Positions 11,577 to 23,429 of a stretch of DNA of 64,000 nt are shown here, one piece after another. A program made the position numbers and the translations under genes. Within the stretch, counting starts at the first letter, position 1; each line of letters opens with the position of its first letter. Under the pieces are notes generated by a model that saw only the letters and a program-made list of their open reading frames with translations, was not told the DNA's origin and did no database searches. The DNA is from Paraconiothyrium sp. Pb-2020 (taxonomy: Eukaryota > Ascomycota > Dothideomycetes > Pleosporales > Didymosphaeriaceae), in NCBI GenBank assembly GCA_022419385.1, contig JAJUBI010000002.1:5208001-5272000 (forward strand), given 5' to 3'.

Positions 11577-11888
11577 ATGTTCTCCAAGACCATCATCGCT
11601 GCTACCATCACCGCTCTCTTCGCCACCTCGGCCATCAGCGCGGCGGTTGCCCCCGCTCCTGCAGCTCGAGGCATTCTCATTGCCGCCGACCCAGGTTCGT
11701 TCCCACGTTGAGAGCCTTTCAACTAAGGGGCTGAACTGACAATCACCGCAACAGACGCAGCATGCAACTGCCCCAACAACTGCCAGCACAACAACGGCGA
11801 CAGCTGCTCTTTCTACCGCGATGGCAACCAGCTTAACGGAGTCTGCGCCCACACCGGCGAGGGTGGCCGTCTCTTGTGCAATGCTTAG
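11577..11888 (+). CDS. Small secreted cysteine-rich protein
   Basis: Model: join(11577..11694, 11755..11888), 83 residues. Residues 1-22 form a clear signal peptide (MFSKTIIAATITALFATSA, then ISAAVA), followed by an Ala/Pro-rich propeptide-like stretch. The mature part has six cysteines spaced C-1-C-3-C-7-C-12-C-10-C and is rich in Asn and Gly, suggesting three disulphides. The intron falls exactly between the leader region and the cysteine domain, with a split Asp codon. No family recognised. Size, secretion and an even cysteine number make it an effector or antimicrobial candidate; this is inference. It has its own TATA-type promoter and no close neighbours. Confidence 0.8.
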
Positions 11889-12642
11889 ATCGACGATGAT
11901 CTTGATTGAGAGATCCGCCGATGATACTTTGGGAGGACTTAGCAACTAGGGGACTGTACAGTTAGCTGGGCATTTGTGCTCATTTCTCTCGCTTGATCTT
12001 GGTAGCTTTTACGCAATACAAGATTTACAAACAAATCAGCTCTTGAGTTCATCGTTGATGTGCGACATTCTCTTTTAATAGATGCACCCTTGACCACATT
12101 CCAGGACAGGAGTGTGGACTTCGAGAGTGAGGAGGACTTCGTAACATTAGACGCTGGCATCATTGGGTTGTTCAAATGCTCCTGGGAAACTTTTCATGAA
12201 CAATTGGGCCCAACTGGCAGAAAGATCTTCAAGAATCCTGGCGATATACTGGATCTAATTGTTTCCGCGATCTCAGGCTGCCTTGTCGAGATAAATTTGG
12301 TGGGAGACGATCGTTGAAATCGTATCTAAGTACGAGTAGCAAGTAGCAGTGTGCCTTTCCTGTTTTGCTACGTAATGCCCCATAAACTATGCTCGATCGT
12401 TCGTCATCCATTATCACAATCAACAGCTCCGAGGTTTTCCATGATAGCTTTCTTTTTTTGCGAACCCCGCCTTCGTGTTGTGCTACTTCAACTGCATCCC
12501 CGCGCCTTGGCGCTCAATGATCATCGCCAACCATCATGGAGCTCGGCTCGCTAAATGAAGGACTTCTTTTCAACTTCGTCTAAATCCTATCGTTTAGTAT
12601 TGTCGGTTGAAACCTTCTTGATAATACAGCGAGAGACTTAAG
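11889..12642. other. Intergenic stretch, no gene recognised
   Basis: 3' flank of the small secreted protein gene and promoter of the aldolase-like gene. Nothing else seen. Confidence 0.55.
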
Positions 12643-13510
12643 ATGCTGAACCTGACAGCAACCCTTTCTACGCTCATCGCGGCGAATCATGTTCTGGACT
12701 ACCTCAACGTCCTTGACCCATTCGGTCACATTAGCGTGCGAAACCCTAATAACAACAACACTTTCTTTATTGCTCTTCAGATGGGTGCTGCAGTCGTCTC
12801 AGGTATACAAGATATCGGGGAGTACCTGGTCTCGGATGGCTCGGGCGTCAACGGCACGGAGGGTGGATATGCTGAGCGATACATTCACAGCGAAGTCTTG
12901 AAGAGGTATCCAGACGTCAATGCTGTCGTGCATAGCCACAATGAGGATGTTCTACCGTTCACGATAAGTGGAAGTGTAAGCCTTGAGCCAACGTATCATA
13001 TGGCGGGTTTCCTAGGTAAGTCTCGTCTTCAAGGGTACTGTGATTTTCAAAGCTTACCATTATTCTTCAGGGAATCATGTTCCCAACTTTGATATCGAAT
13101 CTGCTTACAACTCCACTGACCCACGTGATATGCTGGTGAACTCACCTCGCCTCGGGGCAGCCCTTGCTACTGTCCTGGGAACGAACACTTCTCAACCGAC
13201 CTCACCACTCTACACTACAGCATTACAGCGCGGCCATGGGTTCATCACGACGGGAACCTCGATTGAACAGGTTACTGAGTTCGCTTATTACGCCACGAGC
13301 AGTGCGCGGGTGCAAACGAGAGCAATAACTCTATCCGCGGGCGTCGGAATGGGAGCAACGGGCGTGCAGTATCTGTCAACTGACGAGCGGAGAGATTCTA
13401 AGAACATGAATATATGGATCAGCTTCAAGCCGTGGAAGCAATGGGTAATTCAATCGGAGCGTAGCGGGATGTACCTAAATGAGCTGGGAACACCGCCGTT
13501 TGGGTCGTGA
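12643..13510 (+). CDS. Class II aldolase/adducin-domain protein
   Basis: Member of the zinc-dependent class II aldolase/epimerase (adducin head) fold, whose enzymes cut or isomerise small sugar phosphates or related hydroxy-acids. Model: join(12643..13015, 13071..13510), 270 residues. Visible: NHVLDYLNVLDPFGHISVRNP at the start (the phosphate-loop region), SDG after the second strand, the metal pair in VNAVVHSHNEDVLPF, and the third metal histidine in QRGHGFITTG. Intron acceptor 13069-13070 restores GNHVPNFD in frame. No signal peptide or membrane segment. Closest in style to fungal class II aldolase proteins of unknown substrate; the exact reaction cannot be assigned. Confidence 0.85.
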
Positions 13511-14412
13511 GATTATTGTTTCGGTGGAGTTCCATTGGTTATGAATCTAAATGGCATTTGATTGGAGTTCGGACTTGTACGTTGATTCATTCGGACGATT
13601 GGCGGACCTGGTTCACTAATCCGCACTAGTGGCCATCGCCTCCCACCTCGTGTGCTGGAGTGAATGTTTACTATTCGGTCCGATTACAAACAAAGAGAGC
13701 TCAGCTTCTCAGAGCGAATGTTATTGTACGCGATTAGTTTCTTTTGGCTTTCTCCGTTGCTGTCCAGCTCCATTAGAGGACGTCTTGTTCTAGTGCGCGT
13801 CCCGCCACTGGATCACCGACCTACCCGTGGCTGCTGACTGCATCGCAATAGAGTTCGTCAGAGTGATATGGAACATGTCCTTGATATGCAGATTTCAAGC
13901 CCTTTTAAGTAATCCGGAACTTCCGCGGACGGTAAGCTAACGTTAGCCGGCTACCAATCTCCTCTTCGCGCACGTGATGTTCTTGTTGTTGTCTCTGTTC
14001 GTAGTTCCTGATTACTAGGAGCTAGTGATAGATCGCCGCTTATTTACCATCCACAATGTAGCGCTCCGGTTCTACAAATCAGATCATGTCGAACCTGCCT
14101 CACTACAAATCCAGTTAAGACGCGACACACTAACTGGATATGTTGTTTGATAGCGAGCAGGGGAAGGGGACATAATGTAATCAGAGGCTTTGTTATCAGA
14201 GTGAGGCTTTGTCATCTGCGCAGTCATACACGTAGTACCTTTCACTGTGCAAAAGGGGACACGTTTGAAGGTCAACACTTGACATCGATATCCGATAAAA
14301 CGAACATCATCGTCTCTTCTGGTATCGAGAGTGAATCTCGAAGTGTTTTGCAGACAATTATTTACCACAAGGTTTACACGACTGCTTATACAGCTCGAAA
14401 TCGAAAGCTAAG
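13511..14412. other. Intergenic stretch, no gene recognised
   Basis: About 0.9 kb ahead of the drug exporter. Short unsupported frames only. Confidence 0.55.
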
Positions 14413-16735
14413 ATGGTAAACGCGCTCATTCGAGACGCGCCTTTCGGCCGGCTCGTTCGTGTCTTGACGAAGAATCGCGTCTTTCAATACCCAGAGGAAG
14501 ATTCCAGCTTCCAGTGTCCAGACTCATACGAGGGAGGTCAACCTCCTTCAAGACGATCCAGTCGTGCGAGCAGGAAGCCTACAAACCAACCCGCGGCTCC
14601 CGCTCACCGCAATCCGGACGATATCGAGAAGCAGGAGCCCAGGCATGGCAGCACCATTCAGGCGTCCGTAGCCGGCATCGAAAAAACCATCGAGGAATCC
14701 TTGAATGACATCGAGAAAATCTCTACCAGTACCTCAAACTCGCGGGAAGGGCTACGTCCAGTCTCATCCAATATCACAAGAACGAAATCACTTCCGTATA
14801 CCGCGGAACGGCTGCATCAAGATGAACAAGCGGCGATAGAGAGGACTGAGTCGAGGCCGATTGCACCGACAAAGACTGCTGACGGTCTGACTCTTGTCGA
14901 CTGGTATGCTACTGACGATCCGGATAACCCGCAGGTGAGAGGTAATGCCTGGAGTATGGAAGGGGAAATACTGACGCGACAGGCAGAACTGGAGCCTGAA
15001 GAAGAAGATATGGACGGCTCTACTGATCGACCTTTACACTTTCGTGGTATATTGCTCGAGCAGTATCTATGTCTCTAGCGAGGTGTTGGTACAGATCAGG
15101 TTCGGTGTGGCGCCTTTCAAGGCCTCCCTCGGCCTAGCTCTCTACGTATTAGGTATGAAAGACTTCGCGTTGTTTTCCCGGCTCAACGGCTTCTCTCTGT
15201 TGACTTCAGATTGTGGAAGCTGACAGTATTCAGGATACGGCATGGGACCTTTGATCTTTGCTCCGTTGTCAGAAGGTATGCTTTCACCGTCTTTGCAGAA
15301 ATGCATTACTCACCTCGCCTATAGTTCCACAGTTCGGAAGAAACATCCCCTACATCACCACATTCGCTCTCTTCACTATCCTAGCTCTACCCACTGCTTT
15401 AGTTGATAACTTAGGCGGCCTTCTTGTTTTGCGTTTCCTGCTCGGCTTTTTCGGTAGTCCGTGTCTAGCCAACGGAGGCGCAAGCATGGGAGTAAGTCAT
15501 ACCAAGAGCCACGCCAAGCTGGTAATTGACGAATTATAGGACATGTTTTCACTCCTATATCTACCCTATGCGATGGCCTTCTGGGTCTCAGCCGCCTTCG
15601 CCGCACCGGCCCTCGGACCCCTGATATCAGGCTTCGCCGTCTACGCCGAAAATTGGCGGTGGTCCCAATGGGAAGTTCTTTGGATGGCCGGTCCTATCTT
15701 CCTCTTGTTCTTCTTCTTTCTCCCCGAGACATCGCCTTCGAATATCTTATTGAACCGCGCAGCACGTCTACGCAAGGCTTCTGGCAACGACAAGATCCGG
15801 TCGCAGACTGAGATTGAGAGGAAAGATACCCCGCTCAGTGCTGTAATCATCGACGCGATTTGGAAACCCATAGAGATCACTATCAAGGATCCTGCTGTAC
15901 GTATCCGTTTCTAGTAGTAGAACATCACTGACGGCGTGTAACAGATCCTCTTCGTCAACGTATATACTGCCCTGATCTACGGCATCTACTACTCTTTCTT
16001 CGAAGTTTTCGCGCAGGTATATCCCGTCATGTACGGTTTCAACGTTGGACAGACCGGCCTCGTGTTCGTCTGCATCATAGTCAGTCACCTCCCAGCCTAC
16101 AACAACCTATCCCTCTGTCCTTGTGAGAACCGTACTAATATTGTACCTAGGTCGGATGTATCATCTCCATGGCCATCTACTTTTCTTACCTACACTTCTA
16201 TCTCATCCCAGACGTCCTCAAAAACGGACTTCGCGAGCAGGAATTCCGCCTTCGACCCGCACTCCTTGCTTGTTTCGGACCTACGATCGGACTGTTCATG
16301 TTTGCATGGCTCGCAAATCCAAGCATCCACTGGATTGGTACGGTCATAGGCTGCACGATCTATGCAATCACTGTGTACATCATCATGCAGTGTATCTTCA
16401 GTAAGTAGGACAGGCGAACCGGAGTTGGTCGTGATGCTAATCGTGCTAGCCTATGTACCAATGTCGTATCCGCAGTATGCCGCGTCGCTGTTCGCGGGTA
16501 ACGACTTTTTCCGCTCGCTGTTCGCATTCGGTTCGGTGTTATTTTCAAGGTCGATGTACATTGACATCGGTGTTGGAAAGGGGCTTAGTCTGCTGGGTGG
16601 ATTGAGTGTCATGGGCATTGTAAGTCTGAGCTGAGTGACGTGTGTGGCTGTAATTAACGACGATAGATCGGAATGTGGGCGCTATACTTCTACGGGGCGC
16701 GGCTGAGGGCGAGATCAAAGTTCGCCATATCTTAG
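14413..16735 (+). CDS. MFS multidrug exporter (DHA1, Flu1/Tpo1-like)
   Basis: Drug:proton antiporter of the plasma membrane. Nine exons: join(14413..14934, 14987..15152, 15234..15275, 15325..15491, 15540..15896, 15945..16079, 16151..16400, 16450..16619, 16667..16735), 625 residues, every phase consistent. The cytosolic N-tail (about 165 residues) opens with the subfamily's MVNALIRDAPFGRLVRVLTKN and ends LVDWYATDDPDNPQ joined to NWSLKKK. Twelve membrane helices follow, with LRFLLGFFGSPCLANGGASMGDM (motif C region), the loop PETSPSNILLNRAARLRK, and YPQYAASLFAGNDFFRS near the end. This matches DHA1 exporters of azoles and other toxic compounds. A natural substrate cannot be read from sequence. 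The N-tail is rich in Ser/Thr and probably phosphorylated. Confidence 0.93.
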
Positions 16736-17007
16736 CGCTCGAAAGCATGGTGCGCGGCGTCAAACTGCGTGCACACATTAGTGAGCGTTCTGTTCTAGAA
16801 CCCAGGGTTGGGACGAGGTTCAATCGAAATTTCGAGATATCTGTACTTTTGGAGAGCATACGTTAGAGGAATGGGAAATGCCGTTGGGGTCATAGATTGG
16901 GCGTAGACGCATAGAATGGGGATGAAAGAAGATTAGAGATGAGAGGAAAGAAACATATATAATGTCTAATCTAGGAGAGTCATAGAATACATGATATATC
17001 TTCCTCA

Positions 17008-18696
17008 TTACAAAGCCATATGTCTACGTACAGCAGGATGATGAGGGGCAAGGCCGCGCTTCTTCAGTCCAGCGGCCTGTGGGAAAGCGTCGAACTCCGT
17101 ATCACAAGTCGTGTTCTTGGGAGGCAGTTCACCCGTCTTGAAGTACTTCTGCACATATGAAGAAGTGCAGTTCGAGGAGGCAACCACGAGCCCGTGTCCG
17201 ACAGCATCTTGAAGCAGAAGAGTGGAGCCCTCGAAGTAGCCGGACATCAGCTCCCCTGAGCTTGTCACAGGATCGATAACGTTGTCAGCAAATAGGATAG
17301 GCGTGCTCGTGTTGACCTTCTTGAACCCGGCGAAAAGCTGGCTCTTGGGTGGTGTGATATCCAAAAGTCGGCACTGCGGCACGACAGCCAAGGGCCATGT
17401 GTCGCCGAGGTAGGTGCTGAGTTTTTTCTGCTGTGAAAAGAGCTCAAAAAGTGCTTCCTCACTGCCGTTGAAGCTCTTGTTGTTGTCATTGCACGCAACA
17501 ACCTCCTTGGGTAGCACGGTCTCTGAGCCTGCTCCAGTATAATCGCATTTACTCGTCCCGGGTGCAATACCTTTGGCAGAGTACAACGCAGCTAGAGATC
17601 CATTTCGGCTTTCAAGTCCATCTGCAACGACTCCTACAATTGAGAAGTAGGTGGGCGGATTGTAGACGGCCATCATGAGAAGATTCCTGACGTCGATATG
17701 GGTAACAACTGTTGGAAATTCGACAAAAAGAGGGTCATTCACCGGCACCGGATCTTCTTCCAGATCTGCGAGCATGGCGTCGAATCGTTCCTTGAGGTCG
17801 GCAGCGGTGGAACCGTTGCGATAGAAAGCGCAGAGCGGGCCAGCTTCGGCGCAGGTCTTAAAGAATGCATCGACGGAAGCGTCGGCCTGGAGAAGATTCT
17901 GCGTCCAGTTGCCGTGGTAGTAATCATCACCATCGACCACTGCGTCGATGAGGAATTTACCCACGCGGTCTGGGAAGAGTGCAGCAAAAGTCGTACCAAG
18001 AACTGTACCGTAAGAGGCACCGTAGAAGTCCACCTTTGCTTCTTCACTCGGTTTGCCCTGACTCTCCGCCAACAACTCGGCATATTGCAGCATGTCCCTC
18101 GCCGTCGCAGGAGTGTTCGCGTACTTGGCCGTCTTGTTCAGGTGCTGTGTGCACCAAGTACCGAATGTGCCGGATGCCTCGTAGTATTTACTGATGGAGA
18201 CATTGCTGCGCGGATCAACACCATCGTAGACCTGACCGTAGTAGTAGTCTCTCAGCCACGGTTGACCGTCAAAACAGTCAAGTAGGGGGCCACTGTTGTT
18301 GATGCCCCTAGGATCCATGCCGACAATGTTATACGAGTCGCCGAGAAGTTCCAGTAGCTGGGGTAGCAGTTGCGTCAGAGTAAGGAGGGCCGAATCGCCC
18401 GGGCCGCCCGGGTTGAAGATAATATCGCCCAATGCGGGTTGCTGTGCGGCTTCATATTTCATGAAGGCAATGTTGGTGGAGCCGGCGTCCAGGTCTTCGT
18501 AGTCGAGAGGTACCTCAAGTTGTGTACATGTGTAATTGTCGTAACAGGGGATGTATTGTATGTCTTTCGTGACTGGGACGTCCTTGAAGCTGTAGATCAT
18601 GGACGTATTCGTTGCATTATATTCGCGTTGCAACAGTGCGGGACTTGCAGCGACGGAAGCTGCGAGCCCGAGCAAACCAAACTGTCGAGTGAACAT
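17008..18696 (-). CDS. Secreted alpha/beta-hydrolase peptidase (TAP-like, S33)
   Basis: Predicted extracellular tripeptidyl/prolyl aminopeptidase-type serine hydrolase. Single exon, 562 residues. Signal peptide 1-18 (MFTRQFGLLGLAASVAAS). The oxyanion region is FNPGGPGDSA at 94-103, and the nucleophile elbow is GASYG at 226-230 with Ser228. The acid is probably Asp in DNVIDPVTS and the histidine is in AVGHGLVVASSNCT, the C-terminal TAP-like domain. Many NxS/T sites and paired cysteines fit secretion. A TATATAAT lies on the minus strand at 18762-18769, 66 bases before the start. Family is firm; peptide preference is not. Confidence 0.9.
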   Translation of the reverse strand: MFTRQFGLLGLAASVAASPALLQREYNATNTSMIYSFKDVPVTKDIQYIPCYDNYTCTQLEVPLDYEDLDAGSTNIAFMKYEAAQQPALGDIIFNPGGPGDSALLTLTQLLPQLLELLGDSYNIVGMDPRGINNSGPLLDCFDGQPWLRDYYYGQVYDGVDPRSNVSISKYYEASGTFGTWCTQHLNKTAKYANTPATARDMLQYAELLAESQGKPSEEAKVDFYGASYGTVLGTTFAALFPDRVGKFLIDAVVDGDDYYHGNWTQNLLQADASVDAFFKTCAEAGPLCAFYRNGSTAADLKERFDAMLADLEEDPVPVNDPLFVEFPTVVTHIDVRNLLMMAVYNPPTYFSIVGVVADGLESRNGSLAALYSAKGIAPGTSKCDYTGAGSETVLPKEVVACNDNNKSFNGSEEALFELFSQQKKLSTYLGDTWPLAVVPQCRLLDITPPKSQLFAGFKKVNTSTPILFADNVIDPVTSSGELMSGYFEGSTLLLQDAVGHGLVVASSNCTSSYVQKYFKTGELPPKNTTCDTEFDAFPQAAGLKKRGLAPHHPAVRRHMAL

Positions 18697-20559
18697 GGTT
18701 GTAAGCGTGAAAGAGGCAATGCGATGCCGATGGTAGATGGAGCCAAGCAGACTGTCTTGACATTATATAGTAATTGAGGCTCTGAACAAGCTTGCGCAGC
18801 TCCGTAAGGCAGCCCATCCTCGCGGTGGCTTCTCTAGTATGAGGTGAACCAGCCCTGCTTGCACCGCCGACATCGTCGTCAATCTCCACAACCCTCTCTC
18901 CACTTCCGGTGTAGAGGCTTTAACCGGGCCGTTTTGAACGGGCACTTTGGCGGTGGCTGAGGTAGCTAGTCGGGTTAGACGGCAGCGCTGAGCGCTGGAT
19001 TGCTGTAGCGCAGTATTCGGCCCCACCACGTGATGTGACTTTATAACTAGATCGGGATTCGTCTATGGGGATGCTCTCTGGTGGTTGGAGGGCAGCTCTT
19101 TGAGGCGGAGTCGGGGGCGAAGACACCGCTCCTACGATTTCTGCATCGTTGTTACTTGTTTTGGCACTAGCTTACCGCGTTTCCAGATCGCCGACCCGAG
19201 GATATTCAGCCCCAAGGTACACTAGTGTGAGTATCAACGTCATTAGGCAACTCTCATCTCTCAAATACGAGATGGCAAGCTTTTATGAACAGAGCTTCTC
19301 ACCGGATTCCCAATCAAGCACTGCCTGCTACTCTGACCATAAAATCACGCGTACGATTTTGCACTAAGTTGGTAACTAGCAGATGCGGACATGCTAATTG
19401 TGCAGTTGAACTTGCGACTTGCGGTATCTTGGAGATTTCCTGCTACGACCGTTCAGATGATCCCATGCTGAACCATTCGGACCTGAGGCGTATGAAGCCA
19501 CACAAGCCGGCGCAACTTGCAGTGTGGAGCCGAATACCAAACTTCTTAAACAGTACCCAATTACTTGTTGTTCTTTACGGTCTTTACGTTTGCGATTCAA
19601 ATTTCTGCGGACTCAGCACGGCGAGTGATTGATTTTTCCATACTCTTCTTGCACAGATGTTGAGTTAGAAGTTTCCCCATGCCCTGGGTGTGTTGATGGT
19701 CCAACATTACCAGCGCACACGAGGACGCACGGGCGCAGGCAACACAAGGCTGGAACATGTGAAGAACATTGAGCGGATGCGAATGCTGGATGAGTGTTTT
19801 GCGATCCTTGCTAAGTGGTGCCATCTATCAAACGCACCGGTGGAAATGCTGAGGACGATTTAGGTAAGCCTGAAGAGGGCTAAGTGCGCACTGAAATTGG
19901 CCTGTCCAGGACATTAAATAACAGTACACCCGTAAGACCGCTCAAATCTGGTAATTCTGTAATAGTTTCGATTTCCTTTGCGTACGATCTCTCATATCTT
20001 TCAAAGGAAGGTGTAAAGAGTTTGTACTGGAGCTTTGCTGAAACATCCTGTAAGCATAGCACCGAGAGTGCGAGCACAGAAGAGAGGGCTTGGTTTTCGG
20101 CAGAGTTCGACTACCTCCTACCTTTTCCTTCGGCAAACGTCGGCTTCATACCAGATCGTTCGCACATCTTCTCGAGAAGCCCTGAATAGTTTGTTCCGGA
20201 AACGGGGTCCTTTAGGGCCACGTGTATAGCGACAGGCCGTGATTGAAGCACCATATCGATACTCACAGGAAGCCCAAGATCAGTATCTCCGAGAAAGTGC
20301 CCCAACACGGAACAGCGAGTATGCCGTTGGACATATTGAAATTCTTGGTTCTCAGGCACATTCGGATGTTTGATGTCCTTTTCCCTCGACCTTCTCTTCT
20401 TGGCTCTTGTCATACGAGTCATTGTAACGGTATTTGTCTATGGTACACAGACTGGCTGAAAATATAAGACCCAATGCCCAGTACCGCAGAAGAGTGGAGG
20501 AAGCACTTTTACAACGCACAATATAGGAATCAAGCTTTCTCACTTCACACTCCAGCTGT
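18697..20559. other. Intergenic stretch (1.9 kb), no gene recognised
   Basis: Starts with the promoter of the secreted hydrolase and ends at the 3' side of the membrane protein gene. It contains one copy of the dispersed 66-base repeat (separate entry). Short frames have no support. Confidence 0.5.
20454..20519 (-). repeat. Degenerate dispersed repeat, copy A
   Basis: Aligns without gaps to 31152-31217 with 53 of 66 identical bases; 9 of the 13 differences are transitions. It sits 40 bases past the stop of the minus-strand gene ending at 20560. Written on the minus strand because both copies lie in the 3' flank of minus-strand genes. Could be a relic of a transposon or a shared 3' element. 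Confidence 0.55.
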
Positions 20560-21694
20560 CTATGACGAAACTGGACGAAACCCCGCTAATCGTATTCGCG
20601 CCTGTTGCACCCAGTCTCCGATCTTTGTCCTCCTGGCGAATACCGTCGCAACAACCACGGTGAGCAACGTAGCACACTGGTCCAAATCGGAAAGACTGGA
20701 CCCCGTCCGCGGGAAGACCGACTTCCGTGTTGTCGCAACCACAATCCAAAAGATGGTATGCATGGAGACAAACATAGCGATTCTTTCCCACCGTGGGCGG
20801 TTTTCCTTGCGGACATGGTACGGGAAATGATCCTTGTACCTCTCCACTCTGACCGTGGAGTGCAGCACGCTAACCAGCGCGAGCGCATAGACAGTGACGA
20901 GTATCGCCCGCTTATTATACGGCTCCCAAATCGTCTCGGAGATCACGGAGCGGCCCAAGAGCAGAAAGATAGATAGCATCCATTGTCTCGGACCGGAGGG
21001 AAAGAACTCCGCGATTTCAATCCATTTAACAAGGTCGGGCGGTGACGCGAGGCGCCTAGCTAGGCCAATGCTGAATGTACCGATGAAGATGACGAGCATC
21101 GCAGCGTCGAATGTCGGGTCCACCTTGCATCGGATGAACCTGTAGAGCATGTCGAGTATTGCGATGGTGGGGTACGTCAGGGCTGCAAGAAGCTCTCCGT
21201 CTATCGTGCCGTCGTCTGTTTTCTCATCATTGTGGGCGGAATCAACGTAGTCCGCGTGCCAAATCGAAGAGATGGATGAAACGTAAACAGTGAACAACCA
21301 CGCTAGATACGCACCCGGGCCGTACCACCCCGAGACATCTCCTGCATCGGCCTCCACTGCGGCGCTCTTCTCCTGGCGCGAAAGGCAAGGCGGCTTATAT
21401 GCCTTCTTGGCCAGGGGATCCACGTCGAAATATACCCCATTCACCGTCATTACTAACAACTGCAGCCAATAGATCCAGATTTGAGGAGCATAGTGGACGG
21501 CTGTCAAGTCCAAGAAGAGACATATAATGCCCATCGCGGATCCTCTGCCGAAAAGTATGAATGCGCTAGGTGGAAATTAGTACATGGATGCTGGAGGTGC
21601 TTCCACCTTACAGTTCGAAGCCGGCTTCGATCAGGCTCTCTTTCCAGTGGAATATGACTTTGTCTGGCTTTCTCCCCGACGGGCGGCTCGCCAT
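20560..21694 (-). CDS. Polytopic membrane protein of unknown function
   Basis: Model: complement(join(20560..21565, 21612..21694)), 362 residues; the first exon (MASRPSGRKPDKVIFHWKES) joins with a split Leu codon. Hydrophobic segments: residues about 30-75 (FILFGRGSAMGIICLFLDL, then IWIYWLQLLVMTVNGVYF), about 115-140 (AYLAWLFTVYVSSISSIW), then further helices around ILDMLYRF, AMLVIFIGTFSIGLA, WMLSIFLLLGRSV, ILVTVYALALVSVLHS and IAMFVSMHTIFWIVVATT; about eight spans. No signature of a transporter, MBOAT or desaturase found (no HX3H, no NPA, no Walker motif). It may be a fungal-specific membrane protein. The frame, texture and splice junction make the gene itself convincing. Confidence 0.75.
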
Positions 21695-22482
21695 GGCTTT
21701 GAGCGTGAACAGAGAACAAGACACTGTAGAGAAAATATGACCCTAGGGTTACAATAGAACGTATGTCTGTCGATGGAGGTTATTGTGGGCACATATAGCG
21801 GAGCCAAGGGAGGCAGCTACGCTCAGCCTCACGCTCAGCCCCCACTGGTACTTCAAGCGATACGGAGCTCGTATTTATTCAATCACTGTTAGCACGAGCA
21901 TCGAACTTTTGACTGTTATTCTATAACACAGTAACATTATATCAATCTATGGCTTTGAAGAAAAACTCGTCTCTTTGCAGTTGAGCTTTTTATAGAAAGT
22001 TGAGCGCTTTCATAGACTGAAGAGATGATGAATACGAGCTGGTCGTATAGCAGTCGCTTGTTCCGCCTCACCTTGCACCCGATCAGCTAGAACTGTGGAC
22101 TAGCCGAAAAGCTCGAGCGATAGGAACGGAAAAGTCCCTCGTGTGTATTGCACATGCGGAGGGAAATACGTGCTCGTGCTTATTGAGCGTCGAGGTCCAA
22201 TTGCATTCCTCAGCTCTTGCCTCGAGAGTCTCCAGTTGCTGCATCGAGAAAAAATGTTCGAAGCGAATTTTTTTGGCTTTCCTTTCCTATTTTAAGCTTC
22301 GCTACGACCGATAAAACAGATCTTCAAAACCCCTCCAGCCCTCTTCTAAAACGCCAAGCTAACAAAGGAAATGTACAAAATGCTATCACGGACGCTCCAA
22401 CGCTCTACACAACATAGAAAGCAGCACTACCTCTTTCTCTCTACCCCCTCAACGGGCAGACATGGGAGAAACACTCATCACA
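21695..22482. other. Intergenic stretch, no gene recognised
   Basis: Promoter of the membrane protein on its left and 3' flank of the Cys/His-rich protein on its right. AT-rich patch at 21890-22010. Nothing else seen. Confidence 0.5.
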
Positions 22483-23429
22483 TCATATGCCAGCAAACAC
22501 CCTACTAGTAGCCAAACTACTAACATCATCCCCCTTCCAATACCCCAACCCATTCGTCCCGCCCTCCACCAAAAACCCCGCGTCACTCGGATGCCCCTGT
22601 ATACTCCTCCCCACAATCATCGCCCGCTGAGGTCCCTTCGCAGGACTCACATGGCTCACGTGGTGATCACTCAGCGTCTCCGCGTCGTCATTGCCCCACG
22701 TGCCGCCTCGCTCTCTTGGTAGTGGAGGATCGGAGTCTGCAGCGTGCCCGAGGACAATAGCCTGCATCGCGCCGTGTTCGCCGGCTACGCTGTCGCGGAC
22801 AGGGATAGTCACGTCGCCGTCTGCGGTGTAGTTCCTGTCGTCTGCGAAGCGGAGGAAGTGCTCGAAGGCGGCGGTGCCGCGGATGGAGCCGGTTTTGTCG
22901 TAGCTGTTCCCATTAGCTACGCTGTTTTGAAGAAGGGAAGGGGGCGTATATACCGCTCGAGCATGCTCCGCATCAAGTCCAATGCTTTCTTACACTCTGG
23001 ACACACGTCCATGTCGCTCGATACCTGGCTTCGCCTGAGGGGGACTTTGCATTTTACTGCATTGAGCTGGTGCACGGGTAGAGAAGCGTAGTCGATTGAC
23101 GCGGCTACGGTCGTGCTGGGCGTGAAGCTCGCGGCTGCGGAGCGGGGCGTCTGTCTGCCGTCGGCGGCGCTGGATCGCGACGAGCGAGAGGCGATGCTGG
23201 ACGTGCGTGACAGCGTCTGCGACAGCGACAGGAAACGTCGTTTGGACGCGGAGCGCTTAGGCGGCGGGAAGAAGCTGGTTTGCTGGGCGGGAGAGGAGAT
23301 AGGGGGGGAGTTGGGCCCGCGGAGGGAGTATAGACGTTGGATGGCATGGTCGCAGAGGGTCAGAGGCTGCGTGGAGGACTCTCCTATGTGTCCGCAGCCA
23401 GAGTGCTGTGTGAAGTTTGCGAAGCACAT
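22483..23429 (-). CDS. Fungal Cys/His-rich protein of unknown function
   Basis: Model: complement(join(22483..22921, 22954..23429)), 304 residues; the 32-base intron is unusually short, but its borders (GT at 22953, AG at 22922) are the only ones that join the two long frames, giving MLERVANGNSYDKTGSIRG. The protein begins MCFANFTQHSGCGHIGE, a start seen in many fungal proteins of unknown role, and has a second cysteine pair in VCPECKKALD, so a metal site from CxxH and CxxC pairs is possible. The middle is Ser/Arg-rich and disordered. An in-frame ATG exists upstream at 23648, but the sequence between looks like a leader. No function assigned. Confidence 0.6.

Noticed and set aside
17698..18285. 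195-codon plus-strand frame
   Set aside because: Shadow of the secreted hydrolase on the minus strand; no motif.
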